Shown here piece by piece: positions 1 to 11,948 of a stretch of DNA of 64,000 bases (positions are counted from its first letter, which is position 1; each line of letters begins with the position of its first letter). The notes beneath the pieces were generated by a model. It saw only the letters and a list, made by a program, of their open reading frames with translations. It was not told where the DNA came from and searched no databases. Location of the stretch: positions 62,001 to 126,000 of the forward strand of contig JANCIK010000008.1 in NCBI GenBank assembly GCA_028532985.1, in the 5' to 3' direction. The stretch comes from Stropharia rugosoannulata (Eukaryota > Basidiomycota > Agaricomycetes > Agaricales > Strophariaceae). The position numbers were made by a program, and so were the translations under genes.

Positions 1-2
1 AC

Positions 3-443
3 AGAAAATCCGTCAGTGGATATGCCGTACTCATCGCAGGCGGCGCTGTAGCATGGAGTTCGAAGAAGCAAGCCACAGTCGCACTCTCGACCTCTGAAGC
101 GGAATATATTGCTGCTACACATGTTGCCAAACAAGTGATTTGGCATCGCTCATTACTTAAAGAACTCGACTTCCCAGTCCCAACAACTTCGACAATTTTC
201 TCTGATAATCAGGCGGCTATATCAATTGCGCATCACCCCGAGTTTCATGCACGCACTAAACATATTGACATAGCTCATCATTTCCTACGAGATCACGTCG
301 AGAACGGCACACTCAACACTGTCTATATCAGTACAGACGAGAATGTAGCCGACATATTCACCAAAGGACTCGCTGGGGTAAAGCACCATGATTTCACACA
401 TATGATAGGTGTAATATCCGAGCAAGGGGGAGTGTTGGAGTAG
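3..443 (+). mobile_element. 3' end of a Ty1/copia pol gene (RNase H region), 5' part outside window
   Basis: The reading frame is open from the first complete codon of the window to a stop at 441-443. It encodes the C-terminal RNase H region of a copia-type polyprotein. Visible family hallmarks are a WSSKKQ block followed by STSEAEY, the active-site stretch SDNQAA, and the closing HIDIAHHFLRD and ADIFTK motifs. In this family the domain removes the RNA strand during reverse transcription. The frame is undamaged as far as it can be seen. A purine-rich tract (AAGGGGG) and a TGTTGG sequence overlap the stop codon, as expected where pol meets the 3' LTR. Everything upstream (gag, protease, integrase, reverse transcriptase) lies outside the window, so autonomy cannot be judged. 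Confidence 0.93.
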
Positions 444-653
444 GTGCTCGAATATTCAGCACCTCAAGTCATAATTACTTTGACTTACTCATCTGACTTA
501 CAAATACAATTAGTCATATACCTTTCATTCTACATGAGTACATTGTAGATAGTTCTCGAAGTATGTACACTACATATATAAGGGAGCTCGTAGAGCCTCC
601 ATAAATTAATTCTATTCTATCTTTTATACACTGCGCTCAATAATTCCTAGTCA
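433..653 (+). repeat. 3' LTR of the copia element (right edge approximate)
   Basis: The LTR starts with TGTTGG at 433, just after the polypurine tract. A TATA box (CATATATAAGGG) lies at about 573-584 and an AATAAA-like run at about 599-606, so it has the layout of an LTR promoter. The right edge is placed at a CA dinucleotide at 652-653, but CA also occurs earlier (629-630). Without the 5' LTR for comparison the end is uncertain. Confidence 0.6.
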
Positions 654-1921
654 GCGCGAGTTTGTTAAATGAGTCTTTGAAGACTTGCAATAAGCATGTG
701 AGAGAAATGTGGCAGGCTTGTATCTGAACTTGCCAAAGGATATGAGGAAACATATACATGAGATGCGCGATGACATCCGACAACGACGGCGAGACGGCAG
801 GAACCTACCTTGTCCAACAGTAGACCCCAAGAACCGATAGTAAAACATCTTCATGCTATCATATCTCACAATTAAGCCTACACAAAGTGGCGTCTATGTT
901 CTGCTCAGAGGTAAATCACTATCAGTTCATAGCTTAAGGCCCTCCCTTTCCGGGAATCGTCGAAAGCCATGAATCTAGTTATTATCCCACCCACACTTCT
1001 GCCACCCGCTCTCCTTCGGGACCCTATTTAGAGCGCGTCTGAGGGCACATGGCAGCTTCACACTTCAAGTTACCGCTTGTGATTATTTAAATTATGGTCA
1101 ACGTGGGGCACACTCATAAAGCGCCTGTTAAGGTCACTTGCTGATTTACCTACTCTAATTGGGCTTCGACTGGGAAGAAAATTACATGCAACTGGATGTA
1201 TATATAACGGGGCTAATTAGTCTAGAGGCTACTTATGTCGTCGTGGTCTCCTCATTATAGTAGCTCTCTGGCATGATCGCGATCAAGGGATTTACGCATT
1301 GCGATTGGAATGGGTAACACCTACCAGCTGAAGTTATCTCATGCCTTGTGAGCTCCATCAGCGTGGGGAGATGCTCCGGCTCAAGTTGGTGGCGCTCAAG
1401 CCACTACGGAACGTCAGAGAAGTACTTTGACCTATTGGTACGTAGCACAACTATCCGAAACGCCGCCGAGGGGTGACGTATGATTTGCATTTTTTATGTA
1501 GAATTCTCAATCGTAGAAAGGGTGGATATGTGGTTAGCTTAATCACTCAAATGAGGCATGAAATAATATACTTGATCCTTCAAGCTTCATGCATCATGCA
1601 TCATGTCCTAAGAGAGTCACGAATTAGAATTACCACCATTACTTATTCTCATAGCCCGGCCCGATACACTCTGTGTTACAAGCCTGATACTTATTTGATA
1701 TCGATGGTCTAACCAATCAATTACAATGTTGTAATCGATTAATCAACGGTGCGACTGTGATACGGCTGACCATCTTTTGTGTTCAACTTGTGCTGCCTTC
1801 TTGACCTGTTGACCTCAGGAACTGCTAGACACATTACCGCCAATATCTACAGTCATTCACGCACTGTCAATTGAACCCCCAATCTCTCAACGAAAAGCGA
1901 CTGGCTTCAGCGAGGAAGCAT
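654..1921. other. intergenic, no gene seen
   Basis: The short open frames here lack ATG starts, family similarity or compositional bias. I see no repeat or RNA gene. The part near 1860 is probably the promoter and 5' leader of the F-box gene. Confidence 0.5.
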
Positions 1922-3376
1922 ATGTCCAACACTTTGGATCACTACGGTACATTGCCCGTAATTCCCTTCAACGCAAATGAAACATATGCCGGTGACGAAT
2001 TTATACAGAGTGTAGATCCTTCTCATCACACTGTCTCGCTGATACGCCATGTCCCAGACGAAGTTATGCAGTATATCTTTTCCCTGTGCCAGGACTCCCA
2101 TCCAACACTTTCCCATAGACATGCACCGGTTCTTATTACCCACGTCTCTAGTGGCTGGCGGAAAGTTGCACTAGCGTCGCCCTGTCTATGGTCAGCCATC
2201 AAAATATACCTTTCTACCTATAGCTATATATCACGACGCGGCGTAGAAGATTGGTTTGGTCGATCACAGAGCCTGCCATTAGACATACACCTTCAAATCA
2301 ACTACGGTTATCACAATATTTCTGTCCGGAATATCGTCCAGCAGAATGCAAATATGGGTATCATTGACATTCTACTCTCCTACCGTTATCGCTGGAGGCA
2401 CCTCAAACTGACACTTGACTTGACGGATGAAACGACGTCAACACGGCTCATGTCACTTACTCCACAGGATGTACCTCACCTTTGTACACTGGATATCTCC
2501 GGTTGTGGAAGCTACCGACGTGATCTTGGGACTCGCAATTTTTCCCTTTTATCCTTCCCCAGCCTGAAGAAGTTAACCGGTTTCTTGTTTCACGACCTGA
2601 ATATTCGACGCGCATATATCCATTGGATAAATCTTACGGAGTTGTTTTTCTACTCAATACGCGGTTCAGAAGAAATAACTCAGTTTGTTGACATCCTTCG
2701 ACAATGCGCCTCTCTCGTACGCCTCACCTATAATACCTATGGATCGGTACCAGAAGCACAACAAGGTGCCGCGATTAAACTGCCCTATCTCCGGTATCTG
2801 CATGCCAGTGAAGTTGTATCAGACAGGATCGGGATTTGGCTCATTACAGTACTTCGGGCACCAGAACTGGAATCTCTATTGTTCCGCACCCAGACAGCGT
2901 CCCAGTACGTTCCAGAGGCTTTAATAACGTTCTTGAAGCACTCGCCGAACGTAATTCATTTAATAATTTTGGGGCAGAAAATGGATGTTGACCTCTTCAT
3001 TGAAGCCCTGCATTATTGCCCCCGTCTTGAAAGCCTCCCAAGTTTTCCGCATCTTACAGATAGTAATGGTCAAAATCATATGGTTTATGACAAGGTTCTT
3101 TCTAGATTTGTGGATGCCGATGAACTAGGTCATGTTTTGTGCCCGGATCTTGGAAGGTTGACGGTGTATCTCCGAGGCGGGGTTTTCCTACCTTACTTGC
3201 GTTTCAGAGTCCTCGAGGCGCTCATTTTACGCAAGACGGAACCATGTTCAGGGCTAGCACCATGGTCCACGCTTAACTTAAATATAAGATGCAAATCGGA
3301 AGATAAGGCTGCGGTGGACGCGTTATTGAGCCGTGTCGCCCACCATCCTGGAATTGACATTAAGGTATTGTTCTGA
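1922..3376 (+). CDS. F-box domain protein, single exon, 484 aa
   Basis: Probable substrate receptor of an SCF ubiquitin ligase. Residues about 35-100 carry an F-box-like segment of the Agaricomycete type: SLIRHVPDEVMQYIF, then a cysteine, then THVSSGWRKVALASPCLWSAI. After it comes a long leucine-rich region without obvious catalytic residues, with patches such as VPHLCTLDISGCG and LPYLRYLHASEVV typical of degenerate leucine-rich repeats that choose the substrate. The frame is open from a TTG at 1871, but the first ATG is at 1922 and is taken as the start. No intron is needed. Related F-box genes are strongly expanded in this fungal class and usually have no known individual function. A broken relative lies at 44.1-44.9 kb on the other strand. 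Confidence 0.82.
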   Translation: MSNTLDHYGTLPVIPFNANETYAGDEFIQSVDPSHHTVSLIRHVPDEVMQYIFSLCQDSHPTLSHRHAPVLITHVSSGWRKVALASPCLWSAIKIYLSTYSYISRRGVEDWFGRSQSLPLDIHLQINYGYHNISVRNIVQQNANMGIIDILLSYRYRWRHLKLTLDLTDETTSTRLMSLTPQDVPHLCTLDISGCGSYRRDLGTRNFSLLSFPSLKKLTGFLFHDLNIRRAYIHWINLTELFFYSIRGSEEITQFVDILRQCASLVRLTYNTYGSVPEAQQGAAIKLPYLRYLHASEVVSDRIGIWLITVLRAPELESLLFRTQTASQYVPEALITFLKHSPNVIHLIILGQKMDVDLFIEALHYCPRLESLPSFPHLTDSNGQNHMVYDKVLSRFVDADELGHVLCPDLGRLTVYLRGGVFLPYLRFRVLEALILRKTEPCSGLAPWSTLNLNIRCKSEDKAAVDALLSRVAHHPGIDIKVLF

Positions 3377-6300
3377 CCCAGCTTGTTATGTATGTATGTA
3401 GCACTAGAACAATCATACATTGTGCGCGATTTTTGAGCCCTTTTATACCCAGAATCATTGAAGCAGAACCGACATCGGGGGGTGGTATCTCCTCATTATC
3501 CAAAAAGAAGATCACTAGGTTTGGATATTCTAAATGTTCATGAGCAGTTAAAAAAGACAGAACGGAGAGACTCAACTGTCTTATTGCGGAAGTGATTGCA
3601 GGCGAATTCGCGGAGTGAGGGGCAAGCCCAATGTCGTCGCCGAAAGCCCTGTGCCGCCGTGCCGGACTCCGGAATATCAGGTCTGAACAAATGGAAAATA
3701 CTTTTCTTGCTTACACCATCATCATCGTCCGTCCCCTTGTCTCCTCATAGCCTAAATATCGATTTATGACACTGGCTTGCTCAGCGACCCTCTCGTGAAA
3801 TCAAGACACGGGTTCGTGCCAGGCCCGGGTCGACCAATTTGTCGAGTTCGCCATCGTATCGATGAACGCCGTTAAACTTCTTCCATTTTCATGCCCATCA
3901 TCATCCATCTGTTGCCTCTCAGCTTGCTCACGTCTCATCGGCTGAAGGTGGAACCATTTCTAATCTACAAAGAGTTGGATTGGGGCCGACTATGGTACTA
4001 GGTAAGTAGCAGTTTCATACATTACTAAACGTCTCATGATCACCGCCATAAGGTTATCATACAGCATTCGAGCTGTATCTCTTACCTCGGACTCTCCACT
4101 CGATACGGAGACCTTCCACTTACTCCCTTCAGCACCGATAAATTTCCCTCTTGAACACAAGTTACTGGACCAAATCGTACCGACTAAGACAACGACTGCA
4201 TCTGCAACAACAACACGTCTGCGAGGGAAGGCACGAGCCGTTCAACTTTCAAGTACTACAGGCATTGCCTTTGCTTTACCAGCACTATGCGTTTACTGTC
4301 GAAGTTTAGGCATCCTACCGCTGGTAGTGCTGTTTCGTACCCAGAACAACTGCTCTGCTGCTTGAATGGTAAATTGCGAGGGCATCACATGTGGCGACGA
4401 TGGTCACAGTCGTCTATCTTCAATGGGACATCACCGGGCCTCTTTCAGTACGCACCTCGACCATGTCCGCCTACATAGCAACTCCGGAGTGCCAATTCTA
4501 CCCATCAACACCTCCATGTACACCCGTTGGCTGACCTTTCGCTTCGCGTACTTCGAGAACAGGGTCACCGCCATTCACGGTGCGCCAAGCTCAAGGCTTT
4601 TGCCCAGGCGGTGGCAGCTACTGCACCAAGGGATAAGGCCTGGCGTTCTTTGTCGTCGGTTCGAGCTAGGGTATATGATTAAACTCCCTGTCCTTAGATC
4701 CGCAAAAAAATAAAAATAAAAAATAAAATAAAATAAAACAGCAGCAGCAAGTACGGCAGTCGCATACTCACCTGTCTGACACTTGCCTCAGCTCTGCCCC
4801 GGAACCCTCAACACCCGCAAACGCCCACCTGGCACATTCTCCCCCGACTCCACCACCCCCCAGCCGGCTTAGCTCACTTCTAGTGAAGCCCTGAAACATG
4901 TATACCTCTGCATGTTCCCCTTTACCCCCTCCTCCAAATCCCGTGCCAGTAGGTTTTTGCGGGGACGCATCTCACATCACTCCTTACCTTTGCAGGCTGT
5001 GGGTCATTGAGCCTCTCCATCCGGTCACCCCCTTTGTTGAGCAGAGCACCTACGGGTTAGAGTAACCGGTAAGCGTTTATTCGATTTATTTAACAAACCT
5101 TACTTTCCATGTTAAATTCAGTCTCGCAGAAACGTACTCTGTACCGCTACGCTGGCCTTCCTTGTATGATGTCTCTGGGACTCGCTAGTGCACCTGCGGT
5201 GCCACCCTGCGCTTAGTATCATTCATGGCGGCCCTGGGTTCGTCTTTTGCACGTCGAGGGGCGTTGATGGATGGGGAGTGCAAATACCATGCTGCGTGCG
5301 TAGTTCATGAGGTGGCCGGCTGGCTGCACGAGTACTGCGGAGCACGAGATGTAGGTTGATTTTCGACGGTAGCAGCTGTCGCAGGGCACCGTTCCTGTTC
5401 CTTTTTCCGTGGCCTAGTTTTGCCGCATCTGCGCTCTATGGTACTTCCCCGGCCCGGAAAATGAGTAATGCAAGTCCTCCTAGGCGGTCACCAAGCTCTC
5501 TATGTAGATTCTTCATCGGTACTTAAATTAAAAATGAAAATGGATATCGTACACGATCATGGCCTGAGACATCCTCTCGGAATCTAAACGGAATGTGAGA
5601 ATAAGTTTCCTGTATTAACAAACGGCCGTATATGATGTCACTTGAATAGCATACATTTATTTTATTTAAAAAAAGTGATGATCGTGGACCTGCCATGTCC
5701 CGGAGTATCTGATAGTACCTTTTAGAGAGTGCAGCTGATGTAGGGACTCATTGACAAGTCGAATTTCAGAGGATACAGCCGTATTTGTGTCAAATACTAC
5801 TTTGTTTCTCCGTTGCATCTCGTAGAACGGTGGCTATCAGAATCAACAATGAGTGTGGGTGCGAAAAGTAGAGAATGCTCTGACAGATTATAAGTTATAG
5901 GCAGTGAGCTCGTAAGAGTTCACACAGCGACCTTTATTTGTACAGAGACTCACAAAGGTTCCGAGTACCTACTACTCGGTGAACTCTCCTTTGATGCCAT
6001 GGAACTACATAACACTGAGTGATAACAAAGTTTTGAAGATCTCCGAAGGAGAAATGTGTTCACGTAGCTTCGGTGTTTACTAGGTGATAAATTCATCATT
6101 AGCAGGATGGCATATTCCGGATCTGAAGCAAATTGGAGATCACATCAATATGCTATTTACGCAGCTCTTCTTGTCCAGTCAATGATCTCTATTCCACACG
6201 CACAGTCATCGTTGCTTCGCTGCCCACACCTGCCTGTTATGAACGTCCGCAAGATCATTTGGAAGCAAATGTATAGATCATTGAACAATAACTTTAACGG

Positions 6301-6383
6301 AAACCGGCATATCGACATAAAAACCATTTCGAGCCGGGACTTGCAGCCAAAAAGCCCCCTGTCAAGTCCATTAGTGCAGTACC
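3377..6383. other. 3-kb intergenic stretch, no gene seen
   Basis: There is an A-rich low-complexity tract at about 4706-4740 (repeated AAAAT units) followed by a short AGC run. The 80-120 codon open frames at 4.0-4.7 kb show no family similarity and no codon structure I trust. Nothing else stands out. Confidence 0.45.
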
Positions 6384-6920
6384 ATGCACAGACGGTTCAA
6401 ACTCACGGAGATTTTTCTGTCCCTGTCTGTTACACTACTACTTGGGGTATCTGCTCGAACTACCTCTCAACTGAGTGAGCAGGCTGGTGCTGGCCAAACC
6501 TGCTTTGACTTCAGCTTGCAAAGCAATTTCGTGTTCGCAACATGTTTGGACATCTCCAACCGGTCGATAACCGCTGAGGTCAACCTCAATGGATGCACTG
6601 GAAACAACAACGGGGTCATCAGCTGTCAGTCAGAGTAAGCATAATCGTCTACGTCGTATACTCTTTGCTTACGTCTTCACGCACGAGCAGCGGAAATGCC
6701 GCAGAGACGTGCACATTCAGCAATATACAGGACATTAATGGTACCCTGACAGTCGATGCTAGCTGCCTCACCATTGCGGGTACGTCGAGCTCCAATGATG
6801 GATTTCTACTAGGTACGCCTTCTTCACGCGCGCTAAGCCTACAATCAGGGAATACTCGCTTATCTACTTTATGTTGCAGGGAATTGCTTAACCAATAACA
6901 ATGGGGCACTACAATGCTGA
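6384..6920 (+). CDS. secreted cyanovirin-N homology (CVNH) lectin, 137 aa, two introns
   Basis: Exons 6384-6634, 6691-6812 and 6880-6920; introns of 56 and 67 bp with GTAAGC/CAG and GTACGC/CAG ends. The start sits in an ACCATG context. Residues 1-24 form a signal peptide (basic start, then LSLSVTLLLGVSA). The mature part is two tandem CVNH repeats. Repeat 1 runs from TCFDFS to VNLNGCTGNNNGVISC; repeat 2 runs from TCTFSN to LLGNCLTNNNGALQC and ends the protein. Each repeat has the family's paired cysteines and the closing N-x-x-G-x-L/I-x-C signature. In characterised members this fold binds high-mannose glycans, so a role as an extracellular carbohydrate-binding protein is likely but inferred. 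Without splicing the frame breaks in both repeats; with it the domain is complete and of normal length. Confidence 0.88.
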
Positions 6921-7934
6921 GGAGCCGGTTGTCTTTCAGCTACATAGAGTGAGAGAGTCCTCTGATATAGTAGTTGATTCAATTTCAATGCTTTCGAACA
7001 CATTATGCTTGGACAGCCTGGTCAATAAATGGGCCTGTATTCGTACATCAGACGCTTCTGATGTCGGTGATGGTTATGGGGATTCCGGTCTATTTGTATC
7101 ATTGTGCCTGAACTAAAAATGTGGACGGAGGACCGACATAGCGATTAGAAGGTTGTGAGGGTCATAACGTTGAACTTAGATGTTTGAATGCCCCAAGGAG
7201 TTGAAGAATCGAACACTTCCTGGACTTACATTTAAGGCGACTCTGAATCTACTCTGCGCTCACCAATGTACATCGTTACAATCCACGCTGGCCGATTCTG
7301 TAATTTAATTTAGGGAAATATACTTCTAAAAGTCAAGCATTGGAATCCCAGTCTTTAGAGAAACAGACTGGACTCCCGAGCTTTAGCAAACGCGACGGGA
7401 TTCTCAAGAAATACATGGCATCATGTATAACATTATCATTGATGGGCTGCACTGGGAACTCATCTCACTTAGTGTGCACAATACCCTCATTCATGATTAT
7501 CAGGTGCATAACACGCGTTACATTGTGTCAAACAGTAGTAACGCATAACAGTGGGACGGCGCAAACATCATGATAGAGTGTAAGAAAAGCAATAGCACGC
7601 GATATATAAAGATGGCCAGAGTGGCATAAAGACTCATAAAAGGTATATAAAAATGTAGATAGGAAATGGGAAGGTGGACCGGGAGGTACGAGTGGGCCGA
7701 ACCTCGGTACAGGCGAGCCAGCCTGGCCGCGACGCAACGTATGAATAAGGGCGGGATGATGTATTCATGATTCAGGCCTCTGAGCATACAGAGAAGGACA
7801 ATCACGGCAGATCATGACGGCGGTGGCCTCACGTATAATGCACCAGGTGGTTCGGGAAATCCGCTTGGGGAGAAAGACCAAGGAAATAGTAGCGAGCGCT
7901 TGAGCGTTGCCTCAAGATTTGTTGCTTGGAGCGT
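6921..7934. other. intergenic, no gene seen
   Basis: It contains the presumed 3' ends of the lectin gene and of the convergent minus-strand 113-aa gene. No further coding region or repeat is apparent. Confidence 0.45.
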
Positions 7935-8276
7935 TTATAAATGAGGATCCTGGAACAGCCTTTGATGGATGGTAGACGATGAGGAATTTGATGAGAAGCG
8001 TAATTTCTTCCGTCCGTGGTGATCGCGCCCAGGAAGAGATCGAGAAACCTCCAACGAGGTCATCCTCTCAATAATATGCTCTACGTTGGTGTAGTGCAAT
8101 GAATTAGGTGATGAGATCTGTAAGGGTGACCATAAAGCGTGGCCCTCTGGGGGAAGACGACGATCAACCTTCAGTGCCAGAGAAAGATATGCCTTGTCTT
8201 CGGAATAATGTTCTGGGAGGTCTAGGCAGCTCACGCGAGGTGTTGGGGGGTAGGCAAATGTAGTAGAGCGATACAT
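7935..8276 (-). CDS. uncharacterised 113-aa protein, paralogue of the gene at 37.6 kb
   Basis: I do not recognise the family, but the gene is supported by a paralogue at 37637-37978 with exactly the same length. Both share a block near residue 13: PR-x2-C, then LPE-x-Y-x-ED-x2-YL, AL-x2-DR-x-LP and G-x-AL. This copy reads PRVSCLDLPEHYSEDKAYL. The ATG at 8276 aligns with the start of the partner, although the frame is open further upstream. A TATA-like sequence (AATATATAAGG on the minus strand, about 8400-8410) lies roughly 130 nt upstream; the partner has one at a similar distance. The C-terminal third is basic and serine-rich and contains KKLRFS, which resembles the N-terminal motif of the neighbouring DUF6699 proteins. 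No signal peptide or membrane segment is seen. Confidence 0.6.
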   Translation of the reverse strand: MYRSTTFAYPPTPRVSCLDLPEHYSEDKAYLSLALKVDRRLPPEGHALWSPLQISSPNSLHYTNVEHIIERMTSLEVSRSLPGRDHHGRKKLRFSSNSSSSTIHQRLFQDPHL

Positions 8277-8524
8277 ATAAAAACTGAGGACAGTAAGATA
8301 CAACTGTGTGTATACGGAGGGGAAATGAAGCAAAAACACCTTTGCGGTACTGGTATCAGTTAGGGGAAAGGAAGGAATCAATCGTTTACAGAAGGCTAAC
8401 CTTATATATTCCGTTGTTGTTGGTAATCTCTCCATTAGGCAATTTATACCCATATGCACGAAGGCCGTGTAAACAGAGATGCCGTCTCAATCGCGCCGTC
8501 TCATCTCAGTGTTCTCACACTGCT

Positions 8525-9289
8525 GGCGCCTATGGTGAGTTATTTGCACCATATTCTCACGCGCCCCCCCGGACTGATCTGAGTGCCCGCCCCCCAACTC
8601 AGAGGGCCTTAACTCATGGGTCGGCAGATAATTGCTTCAGATGGTTCCTATTGTATAAGCATTGGATAATATCGACTCTAAATGTATTTTGTAGCATTTT
8701 TTTACTGTCTAATTTCAAATTATTGATGTAAGGCAGTCACAATGTATAATCCAGTTTCTGCTTCGATTCTGGAGTAATTTTAAGTGTATTATACATAAGT
8801 AAATCATAAAATACATATACTGTCAGAATCAAGTTAGGAAGACACTATATTCCCTGGAATTTCTGTATAAACTTGCTTGTTGTTGCAGCATCAGGAAATT
8901 GTCCTGGTCATTCTGCTTATTATCATTGATTTTTTTCGAATAAAATACACATAACTAGGTTAGCCCTTATCTATATACACTTATATGACATTGAAACCAC
9001 ATATTCAAATTTGTTGCTCTGAGTCGGGGCGGGCAAACTTGAATGTCGGGGGGGGGAATCAGGCGTGGGAATTCATCGGCATCGGAATGATGGCAGTGAA
9101 AATCGAGTAAATATTGAGCGAATACATATAATTTCATTGAGAATTTCACGAAGGGGGTTAGAAATATAAGTATGCTTGTGTACTTAAGCGATCCTTGCAA
9201 AGTACAGCACGATGGAAAGTGGTCTGGCTTGCCGAGTTGGGGGGCGGGGGCGCGTGAGAATATGGTGCAAATAACTCACCATAGGCGCC
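8525..9289. repeat. left foldback within the transposon
   Basis: A 44-bp perfect inverted repeat pairs 8525-8568 with 9246-9289; it begins GGCGCCTATGGTGAG. The match resumes over a further C-rich stretch after a 17-bp insertion in the left arm. The loop between the arms is AT-rich and non-coding. Confidence 0.8.
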
Positions 9290-10104
9290 GACCTATGTTT
9301 GGTGACCAAGCATGTGATGTCAAACATGGCATGTATTTGTATATAATATTTGGCGACAAAACATGTGAAATGTATGTTTGATAAAAATAAAATAAACATA
9401 TTATATGTCCGTACCCTGTTTGACGGCCAAACTAGTAACCTGGGTGAACACTTTTGGGTGGCCAAACGGATAACTAACATATAAAATATTTGCGGGGTGT
9501 TTTTGGTCACAGGTGTGACATGTTTGCCACATAAATGTTAGAGAAATATGTACTCTGTTTGACTGCTATACATAGGCATCTATGTATGGCCTGCAAACAT
9601 GGTGAACTAATTTTTGTCTGTGTGAAGCTGTTCATGCTTTATTTATCTTGTCCACTTAGTAGCAAACTAGAGCTGTTATTAAGTGAGACACTTAATATTC
9701 TTGTACTATAGCTAGATGTAAAGATAACCCATCTCTAGTCTGTGAAATTAGTATCTGGATTTAAGTCTTTGGCTTCAAAACATGCCAACATACGTACAAA
9801 AATTCTTGCACCATGTTTGACAAATGTTTGAAGGCCATACATTTCTCTGATATTTATGTGGCAAACATGTCACACCTGTGACCAAAAACACCCCGCAAAT
9901 ATTTTATATGTTAGTTATCCGTTTGGCCACCCAAAAGTGTTCACCCAGGGTACTAGTTTGGCCGTCAAACAGGGTACAGACATATAATATGTTTCTTTTA
10001 TCTTTATCAAACATACATTTCACATGTTTTGTCGCCAAATATTATATACAAATACATGCCATGTTTGACATCACATGCTTGGCCACCAAACATAGGTCGG
10101 TGCC
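9284..10104. repeat. right foldback within the transposon, arms of about 265 bp
   Basis: 9284 to about 9550 is a near-identical inverted copy of about 9841-10104; the arms start GGCGCCGACC and GGCACCGACC. The similarity fades after the word AGAGAAAT in the left arm, resumes briefly around GTATGGCCT, and encloses a loop of roughly 250 bp. Confidence 0.8.
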
Positions 10105-10111
10105 AGCAGTG

Positions 10112-11948
10112 TCACAAACATGTAGGTAGGGACTGGCCCACTGAAGGTCAAGTGGCAACGCCTGTGATCTTTTGATGTTCTGTTACACAGTTACCCCCAG
10201 ATCACTCAAACTAGCAAACTAGCAAACAAGAGAAAGCTGAAGACTACGTTTCTATGGTCATCTCATCCATCTTGCTTCTATCTTTGCACCATACGGTGTG
10301 TTTGCTTAAGAACTTTTGAACACACCTCTTTCTCACGACTCAATGGCCGGGGGAGACGGATACAGCCGAATGCTGCAGAGATGCCGCTGACGGTATTGTC
10401 ATGGCCGTGAGTTTGAGGGCCTAGATATGGTATAATTGCCAAACCTCATGACTACTGCGCGGTCCAGAAATACTGACGCTCAAGCAAGTAAAAACCATAT
10501 TATTCCTTCTTGTCAACAAGAGTTCGAATGCATGCCTGTGTTATCCCGCTTGGGTTTTATGAGAGAACTGCATTGAAGCCAATACGTTTATCCCGAGCTT
10601 GCGACTCTTTTCTAGGTCTGTTCTCTTATTGAAGTACGTAACTAATTGGTGCGTTATGCTCGTGGCGGATGGCATGACATACTCATGCAACATGCATGAA
10701 CACACCGTGCGCGGGTTTCATTTCAACGCAGGCACAGCCACATACCTTCTTTTAAGCTCTCGATGGCGCATTTTTTAAGCGAAATAGTCACCTAAATTTA
10801 TGTCAAGACTCAGCCTGTATTGAATGCCTTCCACAAGTCCCTTGTTTGAATCTACTTCCGTAGTACTTTAAAGCCAAATACCCCACTTTCTCGATGAAAG
10901 ATCGTGTCTACAGTTCTCCGCTCGATTGTTTATGACTATCAGCATCCATGGACAGAAGACTACTAGTCTCCATCGATCTGAGTGAACGTCCTAGACGGGA
11001 AATTCTATTCTTAGAAACTATGAGTGTATCTGTTGAAGTGATCATGACCTCCGAGTCTCAGCTACAAATGCTGGTAGGTCAATTTAATGATATCATCCGG
11101 TGCAATGAGCAGCCTAGGATTCATATAATCGAGCAAACGCAGCTTGGCATATGATCTTGTTCTAGTCCGATCCCTATTCTATTACACCGACATGGCAGAA
11201 CTTCGTGTAGTCCACCGATTACGGAGACCGAGGAGATTGCAGAGAGATGGTATCACACGCGTCGTGTGTCGTGGAAGCTCCGGGAGATTACTAATAACAT
11301 GTGATAAGTGTCCTAGAAGGAATACTAGAAGACAGATGGAACATATCGCTCACTGTCAGGTCGGACAGTGGCCGACCTAAGTATCTTCATTCATACAATT
11401 CATGTATTTCGTTTCGCGTGGTCAAAGGGACGGAAGGCTTCCTCTGGTCGTGTTCCAACAGGCATGTGTTGCTTATAAACACTCCTGGCAACTTATCCTT
11501 TGGAAGATTCGTCCCACTAGCAATCATATGCATACGGCATTCTATGGGAATTTTCCGTAACGAGTATAGTAACATATGGATCCATTTACAATAAATTGTA
11601 AGCTTTGGTGCTGATGTGTTCCATTGACGCTTTAAAATCGTCTGAGTTACCAATTCAGAAGAACTAGAGAATTACAGAGACTGACAAATACATTACGAAG
11701 TGTGATGGCTAATAAGTACAATATAAGAGTAGGGATGTAATCCATAATTTTTCTGTGTCGTACTAATAAAGGAAATGAAAGTCATAAGATCGTGGTACAG
11801 AGTCCTGAATGATAGCGTACAATGCATAAAATTTTCGGGATGTGATGTGGTAGTGTACAGCGTCGAGGGATGAGTCTTCGCGCAAATGATGGGTATAAGG
11901 AGCCAGGGTATACGAGGAGGGAACGTTCAGGACTGGTGCTTCTGACAC
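10112..11948. other. intergenic, no supported gene
   Basis: Short ATG frames occur at 10948-11154 and nearby, without recognisable domains or linking splice signals. This is probably spacer plus the 3' flank of the minus-strand DUF6699 gene. Confidence 0.4.

Larger units (their letters stand above)
8518..10111. mobile_element. non-autonomous CACTG-ended DNA transposon (CACTA-like), 1594 bp
   Basis: The left end reads CACTGCTGGCGCC (8518-8530) and the right end is its inverse, GGTGCCAGCAGTG (10099-10111), with one mismatch. The element is flanked by TCA on both sides (8515-8517 and 10112-10114), a 3-bp target duplication as made by CACTA-superfamily elements. Inside are two large inverted-repeat pairs placed back to back and sharing a central GGCGCC at 9284-9289. 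The right half is dense in short TGTTTG/CAAACA words (for example CATGTTTGAC, GGCCAAAC), resembling the subterminal repeats bound by CACTA transposases. There is no transposase gene. The open frames in both arms are mirror images of each other and are not genes. Confidence 0.72.

Noticed and set aside
9184..10129. Two open frames (9184-9510 minus and 9878-10129 plus) encoding nearly the same peptide
   Set aside because: They are mirror images created by the inverted-repeat arms of the transposon. There is no domain and no independent gene evidence.
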